DNA from: Pseudomonadota bacterium
Lineage (GTDB): Bacteria > Pseudomonadota > Alphaproteobacteria > UBA1280 > JAAZVW01
Direction of reading: 5' to 3'
Assembly (NCBI GenBank): GCA_018623135.1
Contig: JAAZVW010000012.1
Location: 1-38,486 of the forward strand
DNA: 38,486 bases
In this document: positions 1-8,376 of the stretch, piece by piece
How positions within the stretch are numbered: position 1 is the first letter of the stretch
Layout of the letters: each line of letters opens with the position of its first letter
Program-made: the position numbers and the translations under genes
The notes under the pieces: generated by a model
Database searches by the model: none
The model's input: only the letters and a program-made list of their open reading frames with translations
Told to the model about the DNA's origin: nothing

Positions 1-2352
1 AATGAGCTTACAGCTGAAAAAGAAGAAAAAATGGCCGAAGCCAAAGCAGAGTGTGAAGCTCAAAGTGGCTCTTCGTCAACATCTTCTTCATCAACGGAAG
101 ATTGGGATGCTGTAACAGATGAGCTTGATAAAGCTTCTGAAAAGAGAAAATCTTGTGAAGTTGTTGCTGCTGAAGCAGGTGATGAATATGACCAAAAGAT
201 AGCAGAAGTCGAGCAAGAAAACTCAGAAGCTAATGCCGCTGAACAAGCCATGGCTAAGGGTCAAGAGCTGCAAGATAGCATGATGCAAAAAGCAGAAGAA
301 ACAAAAGAGTTTATGAGCCGACAAGTTCAATCTGTAGAGGGTATGTGGGCACAATGCCAAGATAATTATGGCATGGGTTCAGATCAAGAAAGCTTAAACA
401 ATACAGGCTGTCCGAGCGGTGGGTTTGTTTTAAAATGTCCAAATGCAGAAACAGGTAAATATACAGAGCCACAATCTGCATGTAATTCAAGTCAGGCTAA
501 GCGTATGTGCTACAACAGCCGAACAGGTCAAAATGACATGAACTTAGATGACATTAGCACTTGCCGATCTATCGGTAAAAACTTACAAGCTGTTAAAAAT
601 ACCTACAATCGCTACTCAGAAAAACTAGGTGAATGTGGAGACTCATTTGATGCAGCAAATGGCAATCGCACAAGTGCGGCAGATTGGCGTATGCATGGCC
701 CAAGCGATTCTGAGTGTGGCGGCAGTAATTCTGCTAAACGTATAGATGGAGATTGGTACTGTGTATCATCGTCAGGCGCGCAAACAAAACTTTCTAATCC
801 TTATGAGTCTTCTACAGAAACAAGTTCTTTCTGTAGTTCAATCGGTGAGGGTACTGGCGCAGTTAAAAGTATCTTTATGGGTGAAGATTGCTCGAAAATT
901 TCAGATGAGGAAGAGCGTAAACAGTGTGAAGAAGAACAGCCTCTTTTGGCTGACATGAAACAAAGCTTTGCGGAGTGTCAGAACGATTACAGCTCAGGTT
1001 CATCTAATACCGAAGGCGAAGAAGGTGGTATTTGCGCAGGCGCAGGCGAGCTTATGAACGAAGCGGGTGAATACCTAAAAGAAGCGGAAGATTTCGTAAA
1101 CGAACAAGTTCAGGCTGTAGAAGATTGGGGTAATGAACTTGTCTCAGATATGGAAGATTATTTTGATTTCTGTTCGGAAGATGGTGAGAGCTCAGAAGAA
1201 GGCGGATCATCTGAATCATCAGGTAGCGAAGAATCCTCTTCTGCTTGTGGTTTAGATATGGGTGGTTTGCTTGATGATGTGAAAGAAGCGATGCAAACGG
1301 TAACGGAATTTATGGAAGGTGCGGGTTCTATGGCGGCACGTGCCGATGGTTTCCAGCGTATGTTAGATGGCTGTAATCTACAATCTAAAATGCAGTCAAT
1401 GGTCGCACGTACATTCGGTGTTGGCTTCACAATGGGGTATATCTCTACTTGTGATGATCGTTGGCACGAAGGTAAACCAACGCTTGTACAAAAACTTAAA
1501 AACAAGCTCGGCAACCCTTCAGCCTTTTGCCCAATTTCATTTTTAATGAAAGAAGGTTTAGGTGAGAACCCTATTTCAGCATTCTTTGAATCTATGGGTA
1601 TGTGTGTTGGTATGTGGGGTGCGTTAGAACCTCGTACAGGCATCACTAAAGACGCTAACGGCTTTAGAGGGGCAGCGCTTGCAGCCTTTAGGGGCTTCAG
1701 CATCGCTAAATCTATGAACACCATTACTTGGAATAAGTATGAATGGAAATCAAAAGGTTGGGATATTAAACGAGACCACGTACCAGGCAAAAAGACAGAT
1801 GGCTTAAAAGGCGCATCGCCAATGCCGATGTTTAATATGGATTATCCACACAGAACAGGTTGTTATCCAACAGGTACAGCCGATATTATGTGGGATTCGC
1901 GTCTGCTTGGTGAAAAAGTTGGCGGTGGCGGTGAAAACTTAGAGCCTGTAATGAACATGGGTCAAGCGGCTCTAGAGGATGCTGCGAAGCAAGCTATTGA
2001 TGAAATGTTCCCTGCCATTGGTTTTGATTTTGGTAACATTGGTAATATTAAAGATGCTGCCGAAGCTGTGAAAGCGCTAGAAACAACGCTAGATAGTGTA
2101 CAAAGCCTACAAGAACAAGGTGCTCTTGGTAAGTTCTTAGATAAAGTATTGGATACAATGTTTAACAACTTATTAAACAACGGCCTTCTTTCTAAGGTAG
2201 GTGTAGATCAAACAGATGCACATACCTTTACATTCTGGGGTAGTGAAGGCTGTACAGCTTCTTATTGTACACCGCTTACTATCCCGTGGTTATGTTCAAA
2301 TAATCAAGGCCCACACTTCCAGTGGCATGGTGAATTTGCGGAGACATTCTAA
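1..2352 (+). CDS. Cys-rich, coiled-coil protein with a possible TraU-like C-terminal region (5' partial)
   Basis: The frame is open to base 1 (NELTAEKEEKMAEAK...), so the listed ATG at 31 is probably internal. N-terminal half is acidic, Ser/Glu-rich and Cys-rich. C-terminal 'MFNMDYPHRTGCYPTG' and 'FFESMGMCVGMW' resemble the F TraU 'MVNMYPDSGQCHPFG' and 'GLAIGYW' regions as remembered. It is followed by TrbC-like and TraF-like genes, as in F. Confidence 0.45.
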   Translation, partial: NELTAEKEEKMAEAKAECEAQSGSSSTSSSSTEDWDAVTDELDKASEKRKSCEVVAAEAGDEYDQKIAEVEQENSEANAAEQAMAKGQELQDSMMQKAEETKEFMSRQVQSVEGMWAQCQDNYGMGSDQESLNNTGCPSGGFVLKCPNAETGKYTEPQSACNSSQAKRMCYNSRTGQNDMNLDDISTCRSIGKNLQAVKNTYNRYSEKLGECGDSFDAANGNRTSAADWRMHGPSDSECGGSNSAKRIDGDWYCVSSSGAQTKLSNPYESSTETSSFCSSIGEGTGAVKSIFMGEDCSKISDEEERKQCEEEQPLLADMKQSFAECQNDYSSGSSNTEGEEGGICAGAGELMNEAGEYLKEAEDFVNEQVQAVEDWGNELVSDMEDYFDFCSEDGESSEEGGSSESSGSEESSSACGLDMGGLLDDVKEAMQTVTEFMEGAGSMAARADGFQRMLDGCNLQSKMQSMVARTFGVGFTMGYISTCDDRWHEGKPTLVQKLKNKLGNPSAFCPISFLMKEGLGENPISAFFESMGMCVGMWGALEPRTGITKDANGFRGAALAAFRGFSIAKSMNTITWNKYEWKSKGWDIKRDHVPGKKTDGLKGASPMPMFNMDYPHRTGCYPTGTADIMWDSRLLGEKVGGGGENLEPVMNMGQAALEDAAKQAIDEMFPAIGFDFGNIGNIKDAAEAVKALETTLDSVQSLQEQGALGKFLDKVLDTMFNNLLNNGLLSKVGVDQTDAHTFTFWGSEGCTASYCTPLTIPWLCSNNQGPHFQWHGEFAETF

Positions 2353-3101
2353 TGAAAGTAAAACAAATATGCTTGCTTGTTAGTTTAGTAAGCCTCTCTC
2401 AGCTGAGTGAGGCTGCTATCCGTAGTTTTGACGGTCAGGTTTCAGAAGGTATTCGCCGTACAGGTAAGATAAGTACAGAGCAAGAAAAAGTGCCGAGCTA
2501 TTCTACGTCGTTAGCAGAAACTTGGTCTGGTGAAAATCAAAACGAAAGCCTTGCAAACCGTATGGCGCGCCTTTATAAGGCAGGACGACAGTATGATAAA
2601 GAAGAACTTTTGCCACCAGCACCAGCAAAGCAGGATGATACCTATGGCACTTCTTTTGTGTTTTTAGCGCAAAGATTCAATCGTGATGACTTTGATAAAA
2701 TACGCGAACTCCACGAAAAAGAAGGTTTGGCTCTAGAAGTTTATATTAAAGAATCAGACGCCAAGCTTATTACCTATGATCTTAAAAAGGTTGTGGATGC
2801 GCACGTTGAAAAAGTTAAGGCTTTAGGGCGTCGTGCAACAATGGATGATGTGCAACGTGGTATGTTTACCTTAAGTATGCGACCTGATTTTTATGATGGT
2901 GTAGCAAAACGTCTTAAAATTGAACAGTATCCGAGTATATTATATGTTGCTCCAAGTGGTGAGCGACGTCAGTATCCGCTCGATGATGATGGCTTTAGAC
3001 GTTTAAAATCTAAAATGGCACGTGTGGAAAAAGCGGTAGCATCGGGTGCGATGAAAACTTGGACACAACAATTTTTGGAAAGAATAGGGCAGTATCAGTA
3101 A
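2352..3101 (+). CDS. TrbC-like (F-type) periplasmic protein with thioredoxin-like fold
   Basis: Signal peptide MKVKQICLLVSLVSLSQLSEA; 'TSFVFLAQRFNRDDFDKIREL' and 'LKIEQYPSILYVAPSG' (cis-Pro-type segment); position between TraU-like and TraF-like genes. Start overlaps the upstream stop (TAATG). Confidence 0.55.
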   Translation: MKVKQICLLVSLVSLSQLSEAAIRSFDGQVSEGIRRTGKISTEQEKVPSYSTSLAETWSGENQNESLANRMARLYKAGRQYDKEELLPPAPAKQDDTYGTSFVFLAQRFNRDDFDKIRELHEKEGLALEVYIKESDAKLITYDLKKVVDAHVEKVKALGRRATMDDVQRGMFTLSMRPDFYDGVAKRLKIEQYPSILYVAPSGERRQYPLDDDGFRRLKSKMARVEKAVASGAMKTWTQQFLERIGQYQ

Positions 3102-3103
3102 AT

Positions 3104-4285
3104 ATGTTTATACGGTATGTTTTATTTATTTTTGCACTGTTAATATTACAGGTTTCTGCGCAAGCAGAAACCTGCTTGGATTATTGGCGTGTAGGTCCTA
3201 ATGGGGATTGCCGCAAGCCAACTTATGAACGACAACCTACTGAAAAACCTAAAACAGAAGAGCCTAAAAAGGTTGAAGAGCCAAAGCCTCAGCCACAGGT
3301 ACAAGAACAGCCGCAAGAAAACCTCGATACACGTATTGATGATTATCTGGAAAATTATGAAAAGCCACCGCGTGAATATGCAGCCTTTCATTTAGAGCCA
3401 ACGCTTGAAAATGCGATTAAGTGGGTTAAAAAATATCGTGAAACGATTGACCGCTCTCGTAAACTTGCAGAAGCTTGGTCTCAGGCAGAATATCTTTATG
3501 ATCACATGCAAGCGCAAGGTGTTGATGTGAGTAACCTTGTTGAGCTAGAAAATGAGCTTCCTGATGTACAGGGTTTTATTAAGGACATTCAAGAAGAAGA
3601 GGGTCCAGGTCTGACCTACCGACAAGATCTTGAAAGTGGCAAGATTAAAACACCAGAGAAAAAAGACCCGAATGATAGCTTTCGTATAGGTGCTTCTAAA
3701 TCTTCTTCAAATCAAGAAATGACAGATGCACGCTATCAGGGTGAAAAACTTAATGCAGAAATTATTCAGTATTTAACAGAAGCTGGGGTGGATCCGAATC
3801 AGCTGGATTTCATACGTAGTAAAATTCAAGGTGCCGAGCAAGATACAGGCAGGTTAGGCGGGTTTTCTGGTTCAGCAACAGCAGATGGTTCTATGCGTGT
3901 TGGCGGCGGTGCGCAACCAACTTCACGTAAAGACCGTATAGGTGGGGCGAAGCCAGAAGTTCAAATTGAATATTTTTATTCGGCACGTTGCCCGTTTTGC
4001 CGTAAGTTTGAACCTATCTTTCAGCGTATTTTGTCAGAGCAAAGAGATCACTTTACTGTAAATATGACCTGCTCAGACATCACGCCCTCACTTCAAGGAG
4101 GTAAAGAAACGGCAGATTCTTTAGGTTGTACATGGCGCGGTGTAACTGATGATGCTGAAATTGATCAAAAACGTATTGAGCAAACACCAACACTTCTTAT
4201 TACTTGGCCAAATGGCCAAAATCAGAGAGTTGAAGGTCTTATTGACTATCCATCACTTTCTCAGTATTTTAATAGCCAGAAGTAG
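3104..4285 (+). CDS. TraF/TrbB-like exported thioredoxin-domain protein
   Basis: ATG at 3104 starts a signal peptide MFIRYVLFIFALLILQVSAQA. C-terminal thioredoxin features: 'IEYFYSARCPFCRKFEPIF' (CxxC) and 'EQTPTLLITWPNG' (TPT cis-Pro). Confidence 0.65.
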   Translation: MFIRYVLFIFALLILQVSAQAETCLDYWRVGPNGDCRKPTYERQPTEKPKTEEPKKVEEPKPQPQVQEQPQENLDTRIDDYLENYEKPPREYAAFHLEPTLENAIKWVKKYRETIDRSRKLAEAWSQAEYLYDHMQAQGVDVSNLVELENELPDVQGFIKDIQEEEGPGLTYRQDLESGKIKTPEKKDPNDSFRIGASKSSSNQEMTDARYQGEKLNAEIIQYLTEAGVDPNQLDFIRSKIQGAEQDTGRLGGFSGSATADGSMRVGGGAQPTSRKDRIGGAKPEVQIEYFYSARCPFCRKFEPIFQRILSEQRDHFTVNMTCSDITPSLQGGKETADSLGCTWRGVTDDAEIDQKRIEQTPTLLITWPNGQNQRVEGLIDYPSLSQYFNSQK

Positions 4286-4294
4286 GGGAAGCTG

Positions 4295-4606
4295 ATGTCA
4301 GATAAAAAAATAGATACCGCATATGAGTATAGTAAAATCGCTAAAGAGCGTACACTCTGGATTATTCGTCCTGTGGCTATTGTTATGATTATTGCTTGGG
4401 TTGTGCATCCAGAAACATCCTTACAGCAACATGTGGAAACAAATGTTCTTTGGGGCTTTTTATTTGGCTCTTCTTTAGGCGCGTTTATTTACAGAGATAA
4501 AATCCAAGAATTTTGGACAATTAGAAGACGCGGTAAAGATGCGCATAATCGTATACCAGATGAATACTATCTCGGACAAGTTAAAGAGGTTTTATATAAA
4601 AAGTAA
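4295..4606 (+). CDS. Small membrane protein, two predicted TM segments, candidate membrane subunit of the coupling protein
   Basis: Hydrophobic stretches 'LWIIRPVAIVMIIAWVV' and 'VLWGFLFGSSLGAFIY'. Stop and next ATG overlap (TAATG at 4604-4608), directly upstream of the T4CP ATPase. Confidence 0.6.
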   Translation: MSDKKIDTAYEYSKIAKERTLWIIRPVAIVMIIAWVVHPETSLQQHVETNVLWGFLFGSSLGAFIYRDKIQEFWTIRRRGKDAHNRIPDEYYLGQVKEVLYKK

Positions 4607-6003
4607 TGGCAGATTTACGACTCGATTCTAGCAGTATGACCCGCCATTGCCTTGGTATTGCCGCCACTGGTGGTGGTAAGTCTAACTTCTTGAACCTTAT
4701 TTTAAAACAGCAGATGATGCGCGGCGGTGGCGCCATTCATATTGATGGTAAAAACTCTCGTGAAGCCTTGCTAGAGTTTCTTAACCTTGCGCGCCAGCAT
4801 AACCGTTGGCAAGATGTGCGCATTATTAATATTGGTGATGCTGATTTTTCACATACGTATAATCCACTTTTGCGTGGTGATAACGATGAAATTACCTCCC
4901 GTGTTATGCAGTTGCTTGAAGCAGGCGGCGGTAATTCAGCCTTTTTCCGCTCCCAAGCAGGCCGAGGCATGCGCGCTATTTCAGGTATTTTAAAGCTTAT
5001 TGATAAACCTTTTAATTTTGGTGACCTGAACGTTATTATGTCTAACGAGCAAGCGATGCGTCGTTTGTTGCATATGGCACCCCAAGGCAAAGAAGCTCAG
5101 GATTTCCAAATTTTTATGGATCAAATGATGACAGTAGACCCACGTAGCGGTCAAAAAATGCTCAACACTCAAAAATTACAGCATACCTTTGGTGATCTTG
5201 CTGGTCGTTTGCATTCTTATTATGTGGGTAATGCAGGTAAGGTACTTAATTCCTATAATCCAGAGGTGGATTTGTATCAGGCCATTCGCCAGAATCAGCT
5301 TGTATACGTTATGTTGCCAATGCTTTCAAAGTCCGAAATAGCTGTAGACTTTGCAAAATTCTTTATTTCAGATTTGCGTACAGCCATTGGTCAAATTCAA
5401 AACGATAAATATAAGCCATCACCAACCTATTTGGTGCTTATGGATGAGTTTTCTTCTTATGCACAGCCGTCGCTTGCGCCTGTATTTGAGCAAGCTCGTT
5501 CAAGTAATATTTGCTTATTCCCATTTATTCAAACCATTTCTTCTTTAAAAGATAAAGGTAATGGTCTTTCAGAGGATTTTGCGTCTAAAATTTTAGGTAA
5601 TACTTGGAATAAGTTCTCATTTTTGCTACAAGAACCAGAGTCTTGCGAGGTGATGTCACGTGTTGCTGGTGATTCGTTGCAAGAATCAGTAAGCGAGAGC
5701 TTTAATGAAAGTCTTGCCTTTAATTCTTCAGGTGAAGATGCCTCTGTTTTAAAAACAGGCAGCAGGGGGCGTGGTCATGGTAAATCCATTAGTTATGACT
5801 ATGGTGCCATTGTCCGACCTGAAGATTTTAAGAACTTAGGACCAGGTGAAGGTATCTATATTGGTCAAAAACAGATCTTGAAAATTCAAGTACCCTTGCT
5901 AACATTGAATTTAGAGGATAAAAATATAGATATGCCGCGCTTTAGTATGCCAGAAAAAGAAGGCCTAGGTATTGCGCAGATGTATGAATCTTTAGGAGGT
6001 TAA
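4606..6003 (+). CDS. Type IV secretion coupling protein (VirD4/TraD-type ATPase), no N-terminal TM domain
   Basis: P-loop 'AATGGGKSNFLN'; 'GGGAIHIDGKN'; Walker B 'YLVLMDEFSSY'; 'FEQARSSNICLFPFIQTISSL' and 'LGNTWNKFSFLLQEPES' match the TraG/TraD C-terminal pattern. Starts directly in the ATPase domain. Confidence 0.85.
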   Translation: MADLRLDSSSMTRHCLGIAATGGGKSNFLNLILKQQMMRGGGAIHIDGKNSREALLEFLNLARQHNRWQDVRIINIGDADFSHTYNPLLRGDNDEITSRVMQLLEAGGGNSAFFRSQAGRGMRAISGILKLIDKPFNFGDLNVIMSNEQAMRRLLHMAPQGKEAQDFQIFMDQMMTVDPRSGQKMLNTQKLQHTFGDLAGRLHSYYVGNAGKVLNSYNPEVDLYQAIRQNQLVYVMLPMLSKSEIAVDFAKFFISDLRTAIGQIQNDKYKPSPTYLVLMDEFSSYAQPSLAPVFEQARSSNICLFPFIQTISSLKDKGNGLSEDFASKILGNTWNKFSFLLQEPESCEVMSRVAGDSLQESVSESFNESLAFNSSGEDASVLKTGSRGRGHGKSISYDYGAIVRPEDFKNLGPGEGIYIGQKQILKIQVPLLTLNLEDKNIDMPRFSMPEKEGLGIAQMYESLGG

Positions 6004-6004
6004 A

Positions 6005-6304
6005 ATGCCTGCAGAGCCACAAGTATCAGAATTCGCCGATCTTTGGGTAGAAGTTATTGAGCCAAGTTTTAAAATTGGCTTAATGCTTTTGGTGATTTTG
6101 GGTGTTATTAAGCTTATCTATTTTCTAAAGAAACCAGATGTGTGGCTAGATGTTGCAAATATTGTATTTGCCTACCTTGTCACCTTTATTTCCACAACAG
6201 GTAATATTGTCTGGAAAGTGATCCACTATGTCTTTTCTACCATTATGACAATTTTGCGTGTTTGTTTTGCAACAGTACGTGACTTCTTTATTTCCCGTAT
6301 CTAA
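6005..6304 (+). CDS. Small membrane protein of unknown function
   Basis: 99 aa, several hydrophobic segments (FKIGLMLLVILGVIKLIYF; VANIVFAYLVTFISTTGNIVW); 1-bp gap from the T4CP gene stop. Confidence 0.55.
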   Translation: MPAEPQVSEFADLWVEVIEPSFKIGLMLLVILGVIKLIYFLKKPDVWLDVANIVFAYLVTFISTTGNIVWKVIHYVFSTIMTILRVCFATVRDFFISRI

Positions 6305-6385
6305 AGTCGGCTCTTGCCCTACACTCCCTTTCTGGGCTATTCTAGGGCATAATCTTATTGAACTATTGTTAAAGGGCAAATAACA

Positions 6386-7345
6386 ATGATAAAGAAACTT
6401 GCCATTTCTTGCGCAGCACTAAGCTTGGCGGCTTGTGCACAAACTGCAAGTAATGAAATTCCAGTTGCAAAAGATGTTGATGTATTCGGCATTTCTTATG
6501 GTGTAGCTAAAGAACGTTTAGCGCAAACAAACCAAGAAGTTGTTTCTCTACGTGACCGTGTGCGCCGTGTTGAACGTGCGATGATTCGTTTAGATCGTCG
6601 TATGCAACTTGTTGAGCGTAACGAGCTTGCGCGTATTACAGCGCTTCAAGAGCTTAAACAAAAAGTCTCTTCTGTAGATGAAGAAACAATGCAAAAATCA
6701 ACAAATCAGTTGAAAGAAGATATTGCAGCATCCTTTAAAAAGGCTTCTTTGCAACAAGCACCGCAACAACAAGCAAAATCTCTTGTGTCTCGCTCTAATG
6801 AAGCCACACAAGAAAACATGCCTCGTATTGCTATGCAAACATCACCATTTGCCCGTGGTGCAGCTGTGCAAGCACGTCGTATGACGCCTATGAACTTCCA
6901 ACCTGTTGCCTACCAGCCAACAGTTGCAAAACCTGCAACTCAAATTGGTGCACCTGCGCAGCAGATGAAAAAACCAAGCGTTATTGGTGTTAAAATGCCT
7001 GTAAATGCATTGCCAAGCCTTGCAGATTCACCAAGGAATGAAGCAGAAAATACAGAAGCTCAGGCTGGCGTATCTTTCTGGACAGTGAACTATGCCCGTG
7101 AAAAAGTTTGGCCAGAACGCGACCAACTTGCAGGCTCTCGTTCTGTTGTAGAAGCCTTACGTTCAGATGAAAAAGCCGTTATCTTCGCCCGTGGTGCAGA
7201 TACAACATCTCGTAAATTCCGTGAACGTGTGCGCGCACTTAGCCGTTACTTGGGTCGTGTCGCAAACGTAGATCAGGTGCCGATTTCATCAATGCCTGCG
7301 GATCATCTAGATTCGAACACAATTGAAGTGATCGTATCTCGTTAA
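6386..7345 (+). CDS. Lipoprotein with coiled-coil region, unknown function
   Basis: Lipobox 'AALSLAACAQ'; heptad-like 'LRDRVRRVERAMIRLDRRMQLVERNEL'; followed by a strong terminator. Confidence 0.7.
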   Translation: MIKKLAISCAALSLAACAQTASNEIPVAKDVDVFGISYGVAKERLAQTNQEVVSLRDRVRRVERAMIRLDRRMQLVERNELARITALQELKQKVSSVDEETMQKSTNQLKEDIAASFKKASLQQAPQQQAKSLVSRSNEATQENMPRIAMQTSPFARGAAVQARRMTPMNFQPVAYQPTVAKPATQIGAPAQQMKKPSVIGVKMPVNALPSLADSPRNEAENTEAQAGVSFWTVNYAREKVWPERDQLAGSRSVVEALRSDEKAVIFARGADTTSRKFRERVRALSRYLGRVANVDQVPISSMPADHLDSNTIEVIVSR

Positions 7346-7351
7346 AAAATT

Positions 7352-7381
7352 AAACTACCCCTAATAAAGGGGTAGTTTTTT
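7352..7381 (+). terminator. Rho-independent terminator
   Basis: aaactacccc-taataaa-ggggtagttt, 10-bp perfect stem followed by a T run. Confidence 0.85.
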
Positions 7382-7390
7382 ACCTAAAGC

Positions 7391-7420
7391 TTGTAATTAG
7401 GTAAAAAAGTTATATATACT
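7391..7420 (+). promoter_or_regulatory. Putative sigma70-type promoter
   Basis: TTGTAA (7391-7396)-N18-TATACT (7415-7420), downstream of the terminator and upstream of the 7515 ORF. Confidence 0.4.
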
Positions 7421-7514
7421 TAATTCCATAAACTTAAAACTTTAATACTTATAGGGGCTTAGCCTCTCTCCTCATTGTAGAGGATGTAATGATTATACTA
7501 AGGAGATCAATATT

Positions 7515-7979
7515 ATGACTGATAAGAAAAAAAATGCATTCCAAGCCCGCTTAGAAAACCAAAAAGCGCAATTAGAACGCCATGGTTATTCTGCGGAAGT
7601 GGTTGTGCGTACAACACCAGAAGCAACAGATATTATTAACTTTGCACGTATGTGGGAATACATTATTGTGCAAGCCGATCGTAAATCTCGTGGTTTTATG
7701 GCGCAGTCAGAGCGTGAGAAGTTTGATCAAACACGTCAAGACTTTAATCAAAGCCTTGAATTTATGGCCAACAAAATTAAAGAAGCAGTAGAGCGTCATG
7801 ATTTTGACTTAACAGGTTCAAACTTTGTCTCTCGTATTGCACAACGTTACGATATTGCTGAGCGTAAGAAAAAAGCGCCAGAACAAAAAGAAACAGTAAA
7901 AGCTGCGGAACCAAAACCACAGGTTCAAGAAGCACCTGCTTCAGCACCAGCAGCAGTAGAGGAAGTAGAAGGACTTTAA
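7515..7979 (+). CDS. Hypothetical soluble protein with low-complexity Ala/Pro/Glu tail
   Basis: ATG with upstream AAGGAG (about 7500-7505); 154 aa; tail 'EAPASAPAAVEEVEGL'. Confidence 0.65.
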   Translation: MTDKKKNAFQARLENQKAQLERHGYSAEVVVRTTPEATDIINFARMWEYIIVQADRKSRGFMAQSEREKFDQTRQDFNQSLEFMANKIKEAVERHDFDLTGSNFVSRIAQRYDIAERKKKAPEQKETVKAAEPKPQVQEAPASAPAAVEEVEGL

Positions 7980-7982
7980 CCA

Positions 7983-8312
7983 ATGGATTTAGCACGTACA
8001 ATACTTTTATTAGGTTCAATTTTAGGTATTGCATGGTGGGCAGGTACTGTCATGAAAGCAGAAGGTGAAGACAAGCTTATAGAGGCTTGCCACCCTGTAG
8101 AACTTGCAACAAGTGGTTTAATTAATGTAACCAATGCATTAGTTGGTTATCCGCCACGTTGGACCTTTGCAACAAAACGCGTTGTAGATGGTTCGTGCTA
8201 CTTTTTCTTTGGTAGTCTTTTGTTCTCAGATCCATCATCAGAAGCGGCGTCAAGTCGTCCAGGTGGTATCCGCGAAGGGGAGTCTCCTTCAGGCGGTATC
8301 CGAGAAAGATAA
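7983..8312 (+). CDS. Small protein with N-terminal membrane segment, unknown
   Basis: 'MDLARTILLLGSILGIAWWAG'; close to the upstream ORF; ends just before a terminator hairpin. Confidence 0.55.
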   Translation: MDLARTILLLGSILGIAWWAGTVMKAEGEDKLIEACHPVELATSGLINVTNALVGYPPRWTFATKRVVDGSCYFFFGSLLFSDPSSEAASSRPGGIREGESPSGGIRER

Positions 8313-8323
8313 GTTACTGATAT

Positions 8324-8360
8324 ACATAAATAAAGCGCCCAGAGGGCGCTTTATTTATGT
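8324..8360. terminator. Bidirectional terminator between convergent genes
   Basis: acataaataaagcgccc-aga-gggcgctttatttatgt: perfect 17-bp stem with 3-nt loop, A-rich on one side and T-rich on the other, between the + gene ending at 8312 and the - gene ending at 8377. Confidence 0.85.
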
Positions 8361-8376
8361 CTTCTATTTTGAGACT

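Noticed and set aside
1201-1250. Ser/Glu repeat-like tract (SSEEGGSSESSGSEESSS) as a DNA repeat
   Set aside because: Low-complexity coding composition without a regular nucleotide period.
1158-1790. 210-aa minus-strand ORF
   Set aside because: Fully antisense to the large + strand ORF; Ser/Pro-rich shadow of Glu/Ser codons, no recognisable domain.
6328-6352. Inverted repeat near 6320-6350 (tgcccta...tagggca) as a terminator
   Set aside because: Only 7-bp arms with a long loop and no T-run; too weak to call.
7777-8034. Very Leu-rich 85-aa minus-strand ORF
   Set aside because: Antisense to Glu/Lys/Gln-rich codons of the 7515 ORF; a shadow rather than a membrane peptide.
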